Shown: positions 1-7,412 of the stretch, in pieces
How the letters are laid out: every line of letters begins with the position of its first letter
Position numbering within the stretch: the first letter of the stretch is position 1
Notes under the pieces: model-generated
Told to the model about the DNA's origin: nothing
Databases searched by the model: none
Seen by the model: the letters and a program-made list of their open reading frames with translations, nothing else
Program-made: the position numbers and the translations under genes
NCBI GenBank assembly: GCA_946402065.1
Contig: CAMIVR010000018.1
Location: forward strand, 1-52,475
DNA length: 52,475 nt
Reading direction: 5' to 3'
Source: an uncultured Brevibacillus sp.
Lineage (GTDB): Bacteria > Bacillota > Bacilli > Brevibacillales > Brevibacillaceae

Positions 1-136
1 CCGAACCGGACTCGCCGACGATCGCCAGCGTCTCCCCTTTTTCCAAGTGAAAGGAGACACCGCGCACCGCTTTTACTTCCCCTGCGTACGTATCGAAAAT
101 AACGTGCAGATTATTTACACGCAAAATCGTTTCCAC
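1..136 (-). CDS. oppD: Oligopeptide ABC transporter ATP-binding protein, N-terminal part (OppD/DppD type)
   Basis: Only the first 45 codons lie in the window; the gene runs off the left edge. The product should be the first of two cytoplasmic ATPases powering peptide import. The reading frame starts with GTG at 136, preceded by AAGGGGGAG at a normal distance. It encodes a typical opening strand followed by [11 protein letters not shown] and the start of the Walker A loop (GESGS, residues 41-45) where the sequence ends. It lies 15 bp after the oppC stop in the same orientation, so it is the third gene of the operon. The family is clear; the peptide, nickel or other substrate cannot be told from this fragment. 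Confidence 0.85.
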   Translation of the reverse strand, partial: METILRVNNLHVIFDTYAGEVKAVRGVSFHLEKGETLAIVGESGS

Positions 137-151
137 TGTTTTCTCCCCCTT

Positions 152-1171
152 CTAGCGGCGCATTTTCGGATCCAGGGCATCGCGCAAGCCGTCTCCGAGC
201 AAGTTGAAGCTGATCATGATCAGGCTGATGACCACAGAAGAAATGATCATCCCGTGCGGATAGATGCGCAGCAGCTTGTACGAGTCGTTGACGAGCGTAC
301 CGAGCGAGGCGATCGGCGGCTGGAGGCCGAGCCCGATAAAGCTCAGAAACGCTTCCGTGAAAATCGCCCCCGGGATCGTGAACGTCGTCGTGACGATAAT
401 CGGGCCGAGCGTATTGGGGATCAGGTGCTTCCACAAAAGCCGGTTGTCGCTCGCCCCCAACGTCCGCGACGCGAGCACGAACTCCTGATCTTTCAGCTTG
501 AGAATTTGCCCGCGGACGATCCGGGCCATGCCGATCCAGCCAGTCAACACCATTGCAATCGTAATCGAGATTATGCCCGGCTTAAGGACGAGAATGAGCA
601 AAATATTGACGATCAGCCCGGGGATGCCGACCAGTACTTCGACGATCCGCTGCATGACGGTATCAGTGCGGCCCCCGTAGAAGGCGGAGACGGCTCCGTA
701 AGCAACGCCGATCATCAGGTCAATGGTCGCAGCCAAAAAAGCGATGTACAGAGAAATTCCTGTCCCTTGCCAGGTGCGCGTCCACAAATCGCGTCCCAGT
801 TCATCCGTGCCGAACCAGAAATACTCCGTAACGCCTTTTTTGGCGTATTGATCGACCCCGCGTATGTCGATACCGTTCAGGCCGAGCCAGGAAATGTGCT
901 CCAGCACGGGGACCTTCGGCGGGAGATTGCTGAACGTAAGGTTCTGCTCGTCGAATCCGTATCTGCTCGTCAACGGTCCGACAATCGCCAGCACGATGAC
1001 GGCGACGATGATCACGAGCCCGGCAAACGCCGCCTTGTTTTTACGCAAGCGCTTCCAAGCATCCTGCCAAAACGTCAGGCTTGGCTGATTCATCTGTTCG
1101 CGCTGCTTTTTTGCCCTCGGTTCTGCCAACCGGAACCGGTCACCGGGCATTTGCATATGTTCAACGCTCAT
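152..1171 (-). CDS. oppC: Oligopeptide ABC transporter permease OppC
   Basis: A 339-residue inner-membrane permease of the OppC/DppC type. It has a roughly 45-residue cytoplasmic N-terminus, one membrane span, a long external loop (about residues 70-140), then five further spans. The EAA loop that contacts the ATPase is visible around residues 225-250 (LGASDNRLLWKHLIPN). Near the end lies the motif EAFLSFIGLGLQPP, characteristic of this family. The ATG overlaps the oppB stop codon as ATGA and is preceded by AGGGGGGAA, so the two genes are translationally coupled. Substrate is inferred from family only. Confidence 0.92.
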   Translation of the reverse strand: MSVEHMQMPGDRFRLAEPRAKKQREQMNQPSLTFWQDAWKRLRKNKAAFAGLVIIVAVIVLAIVGPLTSRYGFDEQNLTFSNLPPKVPVLEHISWLGLNGIDIRGVDQYAKKGVTEYFWFGTDELGRDLWTRTWQGTGISLYIAFLAATIDLMIGVAYGAVSAFYGGRTDTVMQRIVEVLVGIPGLIVNILLILVLKPGIISITIAMVLTGWIGMARIVRGQILKLKDQEFVLASRTLGASDNRLLWKHLIPNTLGPIIVTTTFTIPGAIFTEAFLSFIGLGLQPPIASLGTLVNDSYKLLRIYPHGMIISSVVISLIMISFNLLGDGLRDALDPKMRR

Positions 1172-2097
1172 CTGCGGTTCCCCCCTGCTATGCGAATGCG
1201 TGGATCGATAAAGCCGTACAGCAGATCAACGACGAGGATGACCCCGACAAACAATATGGCGTAAAACAGCGTCGTTCCCATGATGATCGGATAATCGTTG
1301 GTCATGATCGATTTGACAAACTGTTCGCCGAGTCCCGGGACACTGAAGATTTTTTCGATGACGAGCGATCCGGTGATCAGATTGACGGTTAACGGCCCCA
1401 AAATCGTCACGACGGGAATCAGTGAATTGCGCAGTCCGTGTCTGAGCACCACGGCTATCCCGTTCAGCCCTTTGGCTTTGGCTGTCGTGATGTACTCCTG
1501 CCCCAGCACTTCAATCATTTCCGTACGCATAAAGCGGGCCATCGTCGCCACTACACCCGCCGCCAGCGAGAGCGTCGGCAGGATCGAGTACTCGAAGCCC
1601 TCCCAGAAGGCGATCGGCAGCCACTGCAGTCTGACGCCGACATAGTACTGCAAAAATCCGGCAAAGACGAATGACGGAATCGAGACACCGAGCACCGCAA
1701 TCACCATCGAGCCGTAATCGACCCAGGTGTTGTGCCGCAGTGCCGCTGCGATGCCGAGCAACAGCCCGATCACGCTGCCCACGAGAATCGCCTGCGTTCC
1801 GAGTACGGTGGATGCACCGATTCGTTCGCTGATAATGCTGTTCACGGGACGACCGTCGAATTGAAACGATACGCCGAGATCGCCTTTGGCGAGATTGGCC
1901 ATGTACGTAACGAACTGCACCGCAACCGGCTTGTCTAGTCCGTAGCGAGCGTACAGCTGCTCTTTTTGCGTCTTCGACAATTTCTCGTCATTAAAAGGGG
2001 AGCCTGGCAATGTCTGCATCAAAATAAATGAAAATGACGCAATGATGAGCAAGATGATGAGCATATACCCGATTCGCCCCAGTATGTAGCGTCCCAT
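1168..2097 (-). CDS. oppB: Oligopeptide ABC transporter permease OppB
   Basis: A 309-residue permease of the OppB/DppB type with six predicted spans. The N-terminal span (ILGRIGYMLIILLIIASFSF) is followed by an external domain with the family motif MQTLPGSPF. An EAA loop lies near residues 200-230 (EYITTAKAKGLNG), and the C-terminus (LLYGFIDPRIRI) is typical of the family. ATG at 2097 follows AGGAGG closely. It is the first gene of the leftward unit. No substrate-binding protein gene precedes it, unlike the common oppABCDF order, so the binding protein must be distal to oppD or elsewhere. Confidence 0.92.
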   Translation of the reverse strand: MGRYILGRIGYMLIILLIIASFSFILMQTLPGSPFNDEKLSKTQKEQLYARYGLDKPVAVQFVTYMANLAKGDLGVSFQFDGRPVNSIISERIGASTVLGTQAILVGSVIGLLLGIAAALRHNTWVDYGSMVIAVLGVSIPSFVFAGFLQYYVGVRLQWLPIAFWEGFEYSILPTLSLAAGVVATMARFMRTEMIEVLGQEYITTAKAKGLNGIAVVLRHGLRNSLIPVVTILGPLTVNLITGSLVIEKIFSVPGLGEQFVKSIMTNDYPIIMGTTLFYAILFVGVILVVDLLYGFIDPRIRIAGGNRR

Positions 2098-2484
2098 CCA
2101 CGATTCCTCCTGTTTCGCCTGATTGGTTTTGGCGGGAGATCACCTCGTTCCCCCAACATTGCTGTGAAACATTGCAAATTATGTACCAAAAGCGGTACGG
2201 GGCGGGGTTGGCGGCGGGCTGGCATCGCGATGCCAGCCGCCGACACTTGCCGAAAACGACCGGTCCATGATTGCTAGCCGGGGCGTCCGCTCTCCTCCCA
2301 AGCCAACCTGCTTTTTCAACCTGTGTGCTTTCATCATGTAAAGTTTTTCAGACACGGTCTAAATTGTTTTACACCTCGCTGAATTCATGTGCATTATTCT
2401 GTACAGCTGTCATGGAGCAGCTCAGCCGCGACGACGGCATGAATGTTGCAATCAAAACAGACAGGAAAGAGGAGGAGATTCCCT
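2098..2484. promoter_or_regulatory. Divergent intergenic region between oppB and the Fe-S/flavin module
   Basis: A 387-bp gap holding the control sequences for both directions and no credible gene. The octamer AACATTGC occurs twice (about 2154 and 2168). A GC-rich 22-bp perfect palindrome sits at 2217-2238. On the plus strand TTTACA followed 18 bp later by CATTAT, roughly 100 bp before the first rightward gene, is a weak sigma-A candidate. Confidence 0.5.
2217..2238. promoter_or_regulatory. 22-bp perfect palindrome upstream of oppB
   Basis: The two 11-bp arms GGCTGGCATCG and CGATGCCAGCC are exact reverse complements with no spacer. It can be a stem-loop in the oppB leader or a protein-binding dyad. 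It lies about 120 bp before the oppB start and has no T-run, so it is not a simple terminator. Confidence 0.5.
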
Positions 2485-2754
2485 ATGGACCAATTGTCAA
2501 CCATCATCTGCCGATGCGAGGAAGTAACCTTGGGAGAACTGTTGAAAACGGCACAGGCACACCAGTGCTCGTCTCGCGAGCTGAAGCTGCGGACGCGAGC
2601 CGGGATGGGGTACTGCGGCGGCCGGACCTGCCGCAGCCTGATTGATGCCATCGCCTACCAGACGACAGACCAAGTGCCTACGCATTCTGTACCGCTCGGT
2701 TATCAGCCCCCGGTGCGGCCGATCTCCTTTGCCTTGCTCGGAGGTGGCAAATGA
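2485..2754 (+). CDS. BFD-type [2Fe-2S]-binding protein
   Basis: An 89-residue protein made almost entirely of a bacterioferritin-associated-ferredoxin-like fold. It has a Cys-x-Cys pair near the start (ICRCEEVT) and a second pair in GMGYCGGRTC near residue 50, together the four ligands of a [2Fe-2S] cluster. In known opine oxidases and HcnB-like dehydrogenases this domain is the C-terminal tail of the FAD subunit. Here it is a separate gene. I chose ATG 2485 because AGGAGGAGA sits just before it; a longer frame from 2443 lacks a site. It overlaps the next gene by ATGA. The electron-transfer role is inferred from family and context. Confidence 0.8.
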   Translation: MDQLSTIICRCEEVTLGELLKTAQAHQCSSRELKLRTRAGMGYCGGRTCRSLIDAIAYQTTDQVPTHSVPLGYQPPVRPISFALLGGGK

Positions 2755-3128
2755 GCGCTCCGGGCCGCATTACCCATCATCCGATTCTCGGTTCCCTGCC
2801 TGAAAGAGAACCGATTGCATTTCGTTTTGACGGCGAAACAGTCGTTGCCCTGGAACGGGAGACTATCGCCGCTGCGCTCCTGGCTAACGGCATCCGCCGC
2901 TTGCGCGTACAGGAAGAATCGGGCACGCCGCGCGGCTTTTACTGCAACATCGGGCATTGCTATGAATGCCGTGTCACCGTGAACGGCATCCCGGGCCAGC
3001 GGGCCTGCCTGACGCTCGTCACTGCCGGTATGGAGGTCAGCTCCGGCAAGCAGCTTCCGACACCATTAAAGCAGCAAGCTGCCGTCGCGAGTCACGCAAA
3101 GGGGGTTTCCAGCCATGCCCATGACTGA
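2751..3128 (+). CDS. (2Fe-2S) ferredoxin-like subunit (HcnA/OoxA small-subunit type)
   Basis: A 125-residue protein with a ferredoxin fold of the Fer2_4 type. The cluster ligands are visible in FYCNIGHCYECRVTVNG (three cysteines) and in RACLT further on. This arrangement is typical of the small subunit of hydrogen cyanide synthase-like and D-hydroxyproline dehydrogenase-like complexes. It would carry electrons between a flavin dehydrogenase and its acceptor. The start overlaps the stop of the BFD gene, and its end overlaps the start of the FAD subunit by 14 bp, so the three are coupled. The catalytic amino-acid oxidase subunit usually found with it is not in this window. Confidence 0.85.
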   Translation: MSAPGRITHHPILGSLPEREPIAFRFDGETVVALERETIAAALLANGIRRLRVQEESGTPRGFYCNIGHCYECRVTVNGIPGQRACLTLVTAGMEVSSGKQLPTPLKQQAAVASHAKGVSSHAHD

Positions 3129-4335
3129 TCTGCTGATCATCGGAGCGGGTCCGGCCGGGCTGGCAGCGGCCATTGCCAGTGCAGAGCAGGGGATTGCCGT
3201 CACGGTCATCGACGAGTTCGTCAAGCCCGGCGGCCGGCTGCTCGGCCAGCTTCATCAGGAGCCCTCCGGCCAATGGTGGAACGGCATCGAGCAAGCAGAG
3301 CGCCAGTACGACCGGGCAAAAAGCCTTGGCATTGACATTCGCTGCGGCGTATCAGTCTACAATCTCGAACGCCTGACTCCGGGCGGCTGGCGGGTTTCCA
3401 CGACGGCCGAGGCAATCGATGCGGACAACGTCCTTCTCGCTACCGGCGCTGCCGAGACTGCCTGTCCGATACCGGGTTGGACACTGCCCGGCGTCATGTC
3501 GATCGGGGCTGCCCAGGTGATGACCAACGTACAGCGGGTGCGGGTCGGCAAGCGCGGTGTCATTATCGGCATCAATATTTTATCCGTCGCGATCATGCGA
3601 GAGCTGCAGTTGGCCGGGATCGAGCTGGACAGGATGGTCTTGCCCGCGAAAAATCCCGTTACGCTCGATGCCGGCGATCCGCAACAGATCATGGATGCCA
3701 TGCTGCGCGTCGCCCATCTTGCGCCCTCCGCCTTGCTGCGCTTCGGCAGCGGCCTGTTGAAAAACCCGTTCATGCGCTCACTCGGGCTGCGTTTCTACCC
3801 TGCGTCAGGTGTGAAGATGTGGGGCGTTCCGATTCAATTGCGCATGGCCGCCGTGGAGATTTTCGGGAGGGATCAGGTCGAAGGTGTTCGGCTCACACAG
3901 GTGAGTCCGACGGGAGAACCGATTGCCGGGACCGAACATGATGTCGCCTGTGACTTCGCCTGCATCGCCGGCGGCCTCTATCCGCTGGCTGAATTGGCTG
4001 CGGTGGCCGGCTGTCCGTTTGCCTACGTGCCCGAGCTCGGAGGCCATGTGCCGATTCACAACGAACGGATGCAGACACCGCTGGCCGGGCTGTACGTCGC
4101 CGGCAACATCACCGGGATCGAGAGCGCCAAAGTGGCGATAGCCCAGGGCACTGTCGCCGGGCTGTCAGTCGCTGCCGACCTCGGCCGCTTGACCGCCAGC
4201 ACAGAAACGTCACTCCTGCAGGCGATCCGGCACGTCGAGCAAACCCGTTCGCAGGCGACGATCCAGTTTCATCCGCTGATTGGCCAAGGACGCCGGAAAA
4301 TGGCAGCGCTGTACGAACAGCAGATCACTAGCTAG
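3115..4335 (+). CDS. FAD-dependent oxidoreductase subunit (HcnB/OoxA type)
   Basis: A 406-residue flavoprotein. It has the Rossmann dinucleotide motif GAGPAGLAAA at residues 9-18 and an acidic residue at the end of strand 2 (VIDE). The family block GAAETACPIPGWTLPGV follows in the middle, and a second FAD contact lies near the C-terminus (LYVAGNITGIESAK). The second nucleotide-binding motif is degenerate (IIGINILS instead of GxGxxG), which fits subunits that pass electrons rather than bind NAD(P)H. AAAGGGGG lies 9 bp before ATG 3115; ATG 3121 is an alternative. The usual C-terminal BFD domain is absent because it is encoded separately upstream. The substrate of the complex is unknown; D-proline-type or opine-type compounds are possible. 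Confidence 0.85.
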   Translation: MPMTDLLIIGAGPAGLAAAIASAEQGIAVTVIDEFVKPGGRLLGQLHQEPSGQWWNGIEQAERQYDRAKSLGIDIRCGVSVYNLERLTPGGWRVSTTAEAIDADNVLLATGAAETACPIPGWTLPGVMSIGAAQVMTNVQRVRVGKRGVIIGINILSVAIMRELQLAGIELDRMVLPAKNPVTLDAGDPQQIMDAMLRVAHLAPSALLRFGSGLLKNPFMRSLGLRFYPASGVKMWGVPIQLRMAAVEIFGRDQVEGVRLTQVSPTGEPIAGTEHDVACDFACIAGGLYPLAELAAVAGCPFAYVPELGGHVPIHNERMQTPLAGLYVAGNITGIESAKVAIAQGTVAGLSVAADLGRLTASTETSLLQAIRHVEQTRSQATIQFHPLIGQGRRKMAALYEQQITS

Positions 4336-4339
4336 CTCG

Positions 4340-4390
4340 CCGTCGCACACCAGGCATAGCCGCTTCGAGTTCGACCTGGACGTGCGACGG
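4340..4390 (+). terminator. Stem-loop after the flavin module
   Basis: CCGTCGCAC and GTGCGACGG form an exact 9-bp stem just after the FAD subunit gene. Only TTT follows it, so it is a weak terminator or a stabilising 3' hairpin. Confidence 0.5.
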
Positions 4391-4436
4391 TTTACCTGTC
4401 ACGTCCGGCTATAGCCGATGGCCCCGCGCTAGCGAC

Positions 4437-4488
4437 AACACCGCCCGAAATCGGACGAATTCCTTCAACTTCAGGCGGTGTTTTTTTC
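4437..4488 (+). terminator. Rho-independent terminator of the flavin module
   Basis: The arms ACACCGCC and GGCGGTGT form a perfect stem followed directly by a run of eight T. It lies about 100 bp after the FAD subunit gene and just ahead of the deacetylase promoter. Confidence 0.8.
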
Positions 4489-4489
4489 A

Positions 4490-4518
4490 TTGACTCGCCG
4501 AACGCTTCTGAATATGAT
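4490..4518 (+). promoter_or_regulatory. Sigma-A promoter of the polysaccharide deacetylase gene
   Basis: TTGACT at 4490-4495 and TATGAT at 4513-4518 are separated by 17 bp, one mismatch each from consensus. The promoter starts right after the upstream terminator and lies about 60 bp before the ATG. Confidence 0.8.
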
Positions 4519-4575
4519 GAAACTACAGTTTCAATCTTCTGCTCTTTACCAACAATTAAAGGAGAGTCTTCCCAC

Positions 4576-5661
4576 ATGAGTTATTATCCCCGGCTGAGAC
4601 ATTTGCTGCTTTCGCTCACTGTCTGCTCACTCGCATTGACCAGCGGCGTTTTCCAGCCAGAACAGGCTTTTGCCGACACGGTCCCCACCAAGACGACACA
4701 GAAGACGCCCCCGTCCGCAAACAATGCAGCGAATCCGGCAACGACCGGGACGCACCCGGCTGCGCAAACACCCCAGACGACAAACGTGACGAAACAAAAC
4801 CGGCTTAAATCCATCCCCGTCTTGATGTATCACTCCATTAACACGAATGATACGAACAATTCGCTCATCGTCACGCCGGAGCAGTTCGACAAGAATGTTA
4901 CAGATTTGCTGAAAAACGGTTATACCCCGATCACTGCAACCGAGCTTGACCTTGCTTGGGAAAGCGGGCACCCGCTCCCGTCAAAGCCGATCCTGATCAC
5001 TTTTGATGACGGCTATGAAGACAACTTTACGAATGCTTTCCCGATTCTGCAAAAACACAAGGTCAAAGCGACGATTTTCATCATTACCGGTTCTGTCGGC
5101 AGGCGCAATTACCTGACGTGGGACCAAATCCGCACGATGCATCAGAGCGGCCTGATCGACATCGAGTCCCACTCTGTGACGCATCGGGATATTACCCGTC
5201 TCAGCGCCAAAGAGTTCAGCGCCGAATTAACCGAATCGAAAAAAGCGCTGGAAACCGAGTTAAAGAAAACGATCACAATCTTTTCTTATCCGTACGGACA
5301 GCAAAAACGTGCATATATGCCAATCCTGAAGCAAGCCGGCTACAAAATGGCTTTTTCCACCCAAACAGGATTGGCCAGCTTTACTCAGGGCGTCTACTAC
5401 GTCAAACGGATTAAAGCGATGCCTGAACAATCCTTCGTCGCCATCCTGCAATCGGCAACGCCAACCAAGCTGACAAAAGCTCCGGCTCCGCCTGCAAAAA
5501 CTCCGGTTGTAACCACAAATAAGGCGGGCAAAGCACCCGTACAGACACCGCCCAAGCCAACCGGGCAACCTGCCAAGCCGACGACCCGGCCACCTGCCAG
5601 TCCCGCTCAGGCACCACCGGCAGATATACAGGTTTCGGCAGCACCTGAGCAAACCCGGTAG
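4576..5661 (+). CDS. Secreted polysaccharide deacetylase (NodB domain)
   Basis: A 361-residue exported carbohydrate esterase family 4 protein. A signal peptide ends near residue 33 (QAFA-D), followed by a Thr/Pro/Asn-rich linker to about residue 75. The NodB domain shows ITFDDGYEDN (the two metal/base aspartates), SHSVTH (zinc-binding His pair) and SYPYGQ. After about residue 290 comes a Pro/Ala/Lys-rich tail of some 70 residues, probably a wall-spanning or wall-binding segment. Such enzymes remove acetyl groups from peptidoglycan or other N-acetylated glycans outside the cell; the exact substrate is not visible. ATG 4576 follows AAAGGAGAG. It appears to be a single-gene unit with its own promoter and terminator. 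Confidence 0.92.
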   Translation: MSYYPRLRHLLLSLTVCSLALTSGVFQPEQAFADTVPTKTTQKTPPSANNAANPATTGTHPAAQTPQTTNVTKQNRLKSIPVLMYHSINTNDTNNSLIVTPEQFDKNVTDLLKNGYTPITATELDLAWESGHPLPSKPILITFDDGYEDNFTNAFPILQKHKVKATIFIITGSVGRRNYLTWDQIRTMHQSGLIDIESHSVTHRDITRLSAKEFSAELTESKKALETELKKTITIFSYPYGQQKRAYMPILKQAGYKMAFSTQTGLASFTQGVYYVKRIKAMPEQSFVAILQSATPTKLTKAPAPPAKTPVVTTNKAGKAPVQTPPKPTGQPAKPTTRPPASPAQAPPADIQVSAAPEQTR

Positions 5662-5700
5662 CCGATCAGCCCGAATGCAACTGAACCCATCGCCGCGCGA

Positions 5701-5759
5701 ACAGGAACCCGACATAAAGGCAGCTGCTTTAACGGGTTCCTGTCAGGCGGCACTTTTTT
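5701..5759 (+). terminator. Terminator after the deacetylase gene
   Basis: ACAGGAACCCG and CGGGTTCCTGT form an exact 11-bp stem, with a second small dyad in the loop (AAAG-GCAGCTG-CTTT). A T-run follows at 5754-5759. It also separates the deacetylase from the convergent DUF2935-like gene. Confidence 0.75.
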
Positions 5760-5762
5760 GTT

Positions 5763-6191
5763 TTAACACGGTTTGGACAGATATTCCTGGGCAATGCCGA
5801 TAAAATATTCAGATTCCCTGCGGATGTGATTCAAGACCGTGATTGCCGTTGGATTATTCTTTAGTGGAACACTCTCCATACCAAGCTGATCCAGTAATTG
5901 CACGAATTGGTTGCTTTGCTGCAGCGAAAATTCGACCAACCTGTTAATCTGTTCGATAATCGCCGGACTTACCACATGCCCCGAGCGAACGACCAATTCG
6001 ATGTACCTCGTGTAGATCGCATCGGTTTGGGCGAATGCCTGCTCCCAGCCCTTCAAGGCAGCAACGAACGCGGGTTCCAGGTTAGGAACCAACGCCCGAA
6101 TCACGTCCGTATGTTCACTTTCCTGTCGCTTCCAAAATTCTCCTTCGTCCAAAATGCGCAGCGGCATCTTTTCGGCATAGTGAAATTGCAT
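5763..6191 (-). CDS. Small DUF2935-like helical protein
   Basis: A 142-residue soluble protein, mostly alpha-helical by eye, with no signal peptide or membrane span. The sequence (FWKRQESEHTDVIRALVPNL near the N-terminus, LNHIRRESEYFIGIAQEYL at the end) resembles one repeat of the DUF2935 family of Bacillus-type bacteria. In that family E/H residues of helical bundles may bind metal; longer members carry two repeats of this length. I set the start at ATG 6191 because GGAGGG precedes it; the longer frame from 6209 has no site. It is a single gene convergent to the deacetylase. Function unknown; family assignment moderate. Confidence 0.6.
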   Translation of the reverse strand: MQFHYAEKMPLRILDEGEFWKRQESEHTDVIRALVPNLEPAFVAALKGWEQAFAQTDAIYTRYIELVVRSGHVVSPAIIEQINRLVEFSLQQSNQFVQLLDQLGMESVPLKNNPTAITVLNHIRRESEYFIGIAQEYLSKPC

Positions 6192-6288
6192 CGTACACCC
6201 TCCAGCCATTCAAATCGTCATCGCACATTATTGTATTGGCTGGGCGATAAAATGGTGCCTATATGAATAAAGATATGGAGGTTTTGCA

Positions 6289-6723
6289 ATGAATTGGTTG
6301 ATGACGCTTCTGGCCCTGCTCGGCGGGGTCGGCATCGCTGTACAAGCAGGGGTAAACGGGGAGTTGGGCAAAAAAATCGGATCGATCGAAGGGGCGTTCG
6401 TCTCATTTTTGGTCGGAACCGTCGTATTGCTGATCATGATGCTGTTTTTCGGCAAAGGCAACATCCTGTCCCTGTTCTCCCTGCCCAAGTGGCAATTGAC
6501 CGGTGGCCTGATCGGTGCCGCCTATGTGTTTATCATGGTGTTAACGGTCCCGCACATCGGTGTCGCTTCCGCCTTGATCGCCGTCGTTTGCGGGCAGATT
6601 TTGATGAGTACGGTGATCGACCATTTCGGATTCATCACGGGAAACCCGATTCCCGTGGACTGGAAGCGGATGGTCGCACTCGTGCTGCTCGGAGTTGCCC
6701 TGTATTTATTTTACAAGCGCTAA
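6289..6723 (+). CDS. DMT-family membrane transporter, YdcZ/DUF606 type
   Basis: A 144-residue integral membrane protein with about five hydrophobic spans: N-terminal LLALLGGVGIAVQAGVNG, then segments near 35-55, 70-90, 95-112 and 125-142. Length and the GVNGELGKK and IALISVV-like blocks match the half-size YdcZ family of the drug/metabolite transporter superfamily, which often works as pairs. GGAGG lies 7 bp before ATG 6289. The gene stands alone; no partner half is adjacent. Transported compound unknown. Confidence 0.8.
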   Translation: MNWLMTLLALLGGVGIAVQAGVNGELGKKIGSIEGAFVSFLVGTVVLLIMMLFFGKGNILSLFSLPKWQLTGGLIGAAYVFIMVLTVPHIGVASALIAVVCGQILMSTVIDHFGFITGNPIPVDWKRMVALVLLGVALYLFYKR

Positions 6724-7412
6724 TGCCTGCATTGGAAATTAGAAAACTTTTAACCCGTGGGTGCGGTGGAGAGGAGGGGAATCGCCAAGAAGAGAACACT
6801 CCGCAAGTGACAGCGCCCGGGGGAGTATTCAAGGCCGACTCCGCCAAAAAAGCGAAACCGCGCCCCAAAGCCACTCGCTTCGCGTCGGGTGTATCTCAGG
6901 GATGTAGATGTGGTTGCGAAAGACGTTTCACTTTTTTGGCCAACCGGGGTCCCCGGAAAGTATTCGGTGTATACTTCGAAGGCATTCTTCACTTTCTGGG
7001 GTAAGGTCTCGGCAGGCGCTGTCAAAAAGCCCCGCTTATCTCTTCTTGGCGATTCCCTGGATGCAGTGCTTGTGAGGTGTTCAGGATGAAAACCAGTGGA
7101 TTTCAGCGACCGATGTTTACGAACAAACGGTAGCAATTCCAACGATTTTTCGATCATCCTCGTCTCGTTCCTACCAAGCGTGCTGTTTTGTTGTGTTCTT
7201 GTTTCATTGAACGCTAAGGACTCTACATTGAATCATCATCTTCGGAATTTTGGCCGACGTGCCGTTTTTGGAATGGAGCCGGACTCCCCCCTGCTTCCTG
7301 CAAGCGTCTCACCAGATGTAGCCCATCCTCTTTTCTCTCTCCCCACCACGACAGTTCGGAACGAGGTCCTTTGCTTTTTTCATGCTTATCGACCAAAGAA
7401 AAACCAGCGACG
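6724..7412. other. 690-bp stretch without a credible gene
   Basis: Several short open frames exist on both strands, the longest minus-strand one being 135 codons at 6750-7157. None has a good ribosome site, recognisable protein features or amino-acid composition like a real gene. The texture (many short mixed-purine blocks, stops spread over all frames) is that of non-coding DNA or a decayed element. Near the right end CTTATCGACCAAA (7385-7397) recurs at 29168-29180. I see no terminal inverted repeats or transposase remains. Confidence 0.5.

Noticed and set aside
6750-7157. 135-codon minus-strand open frame as a possible transposase remnant
   Set aside because: No catalytic motif, no terminal repeats and no ribosome site; left as an unexplained interval.
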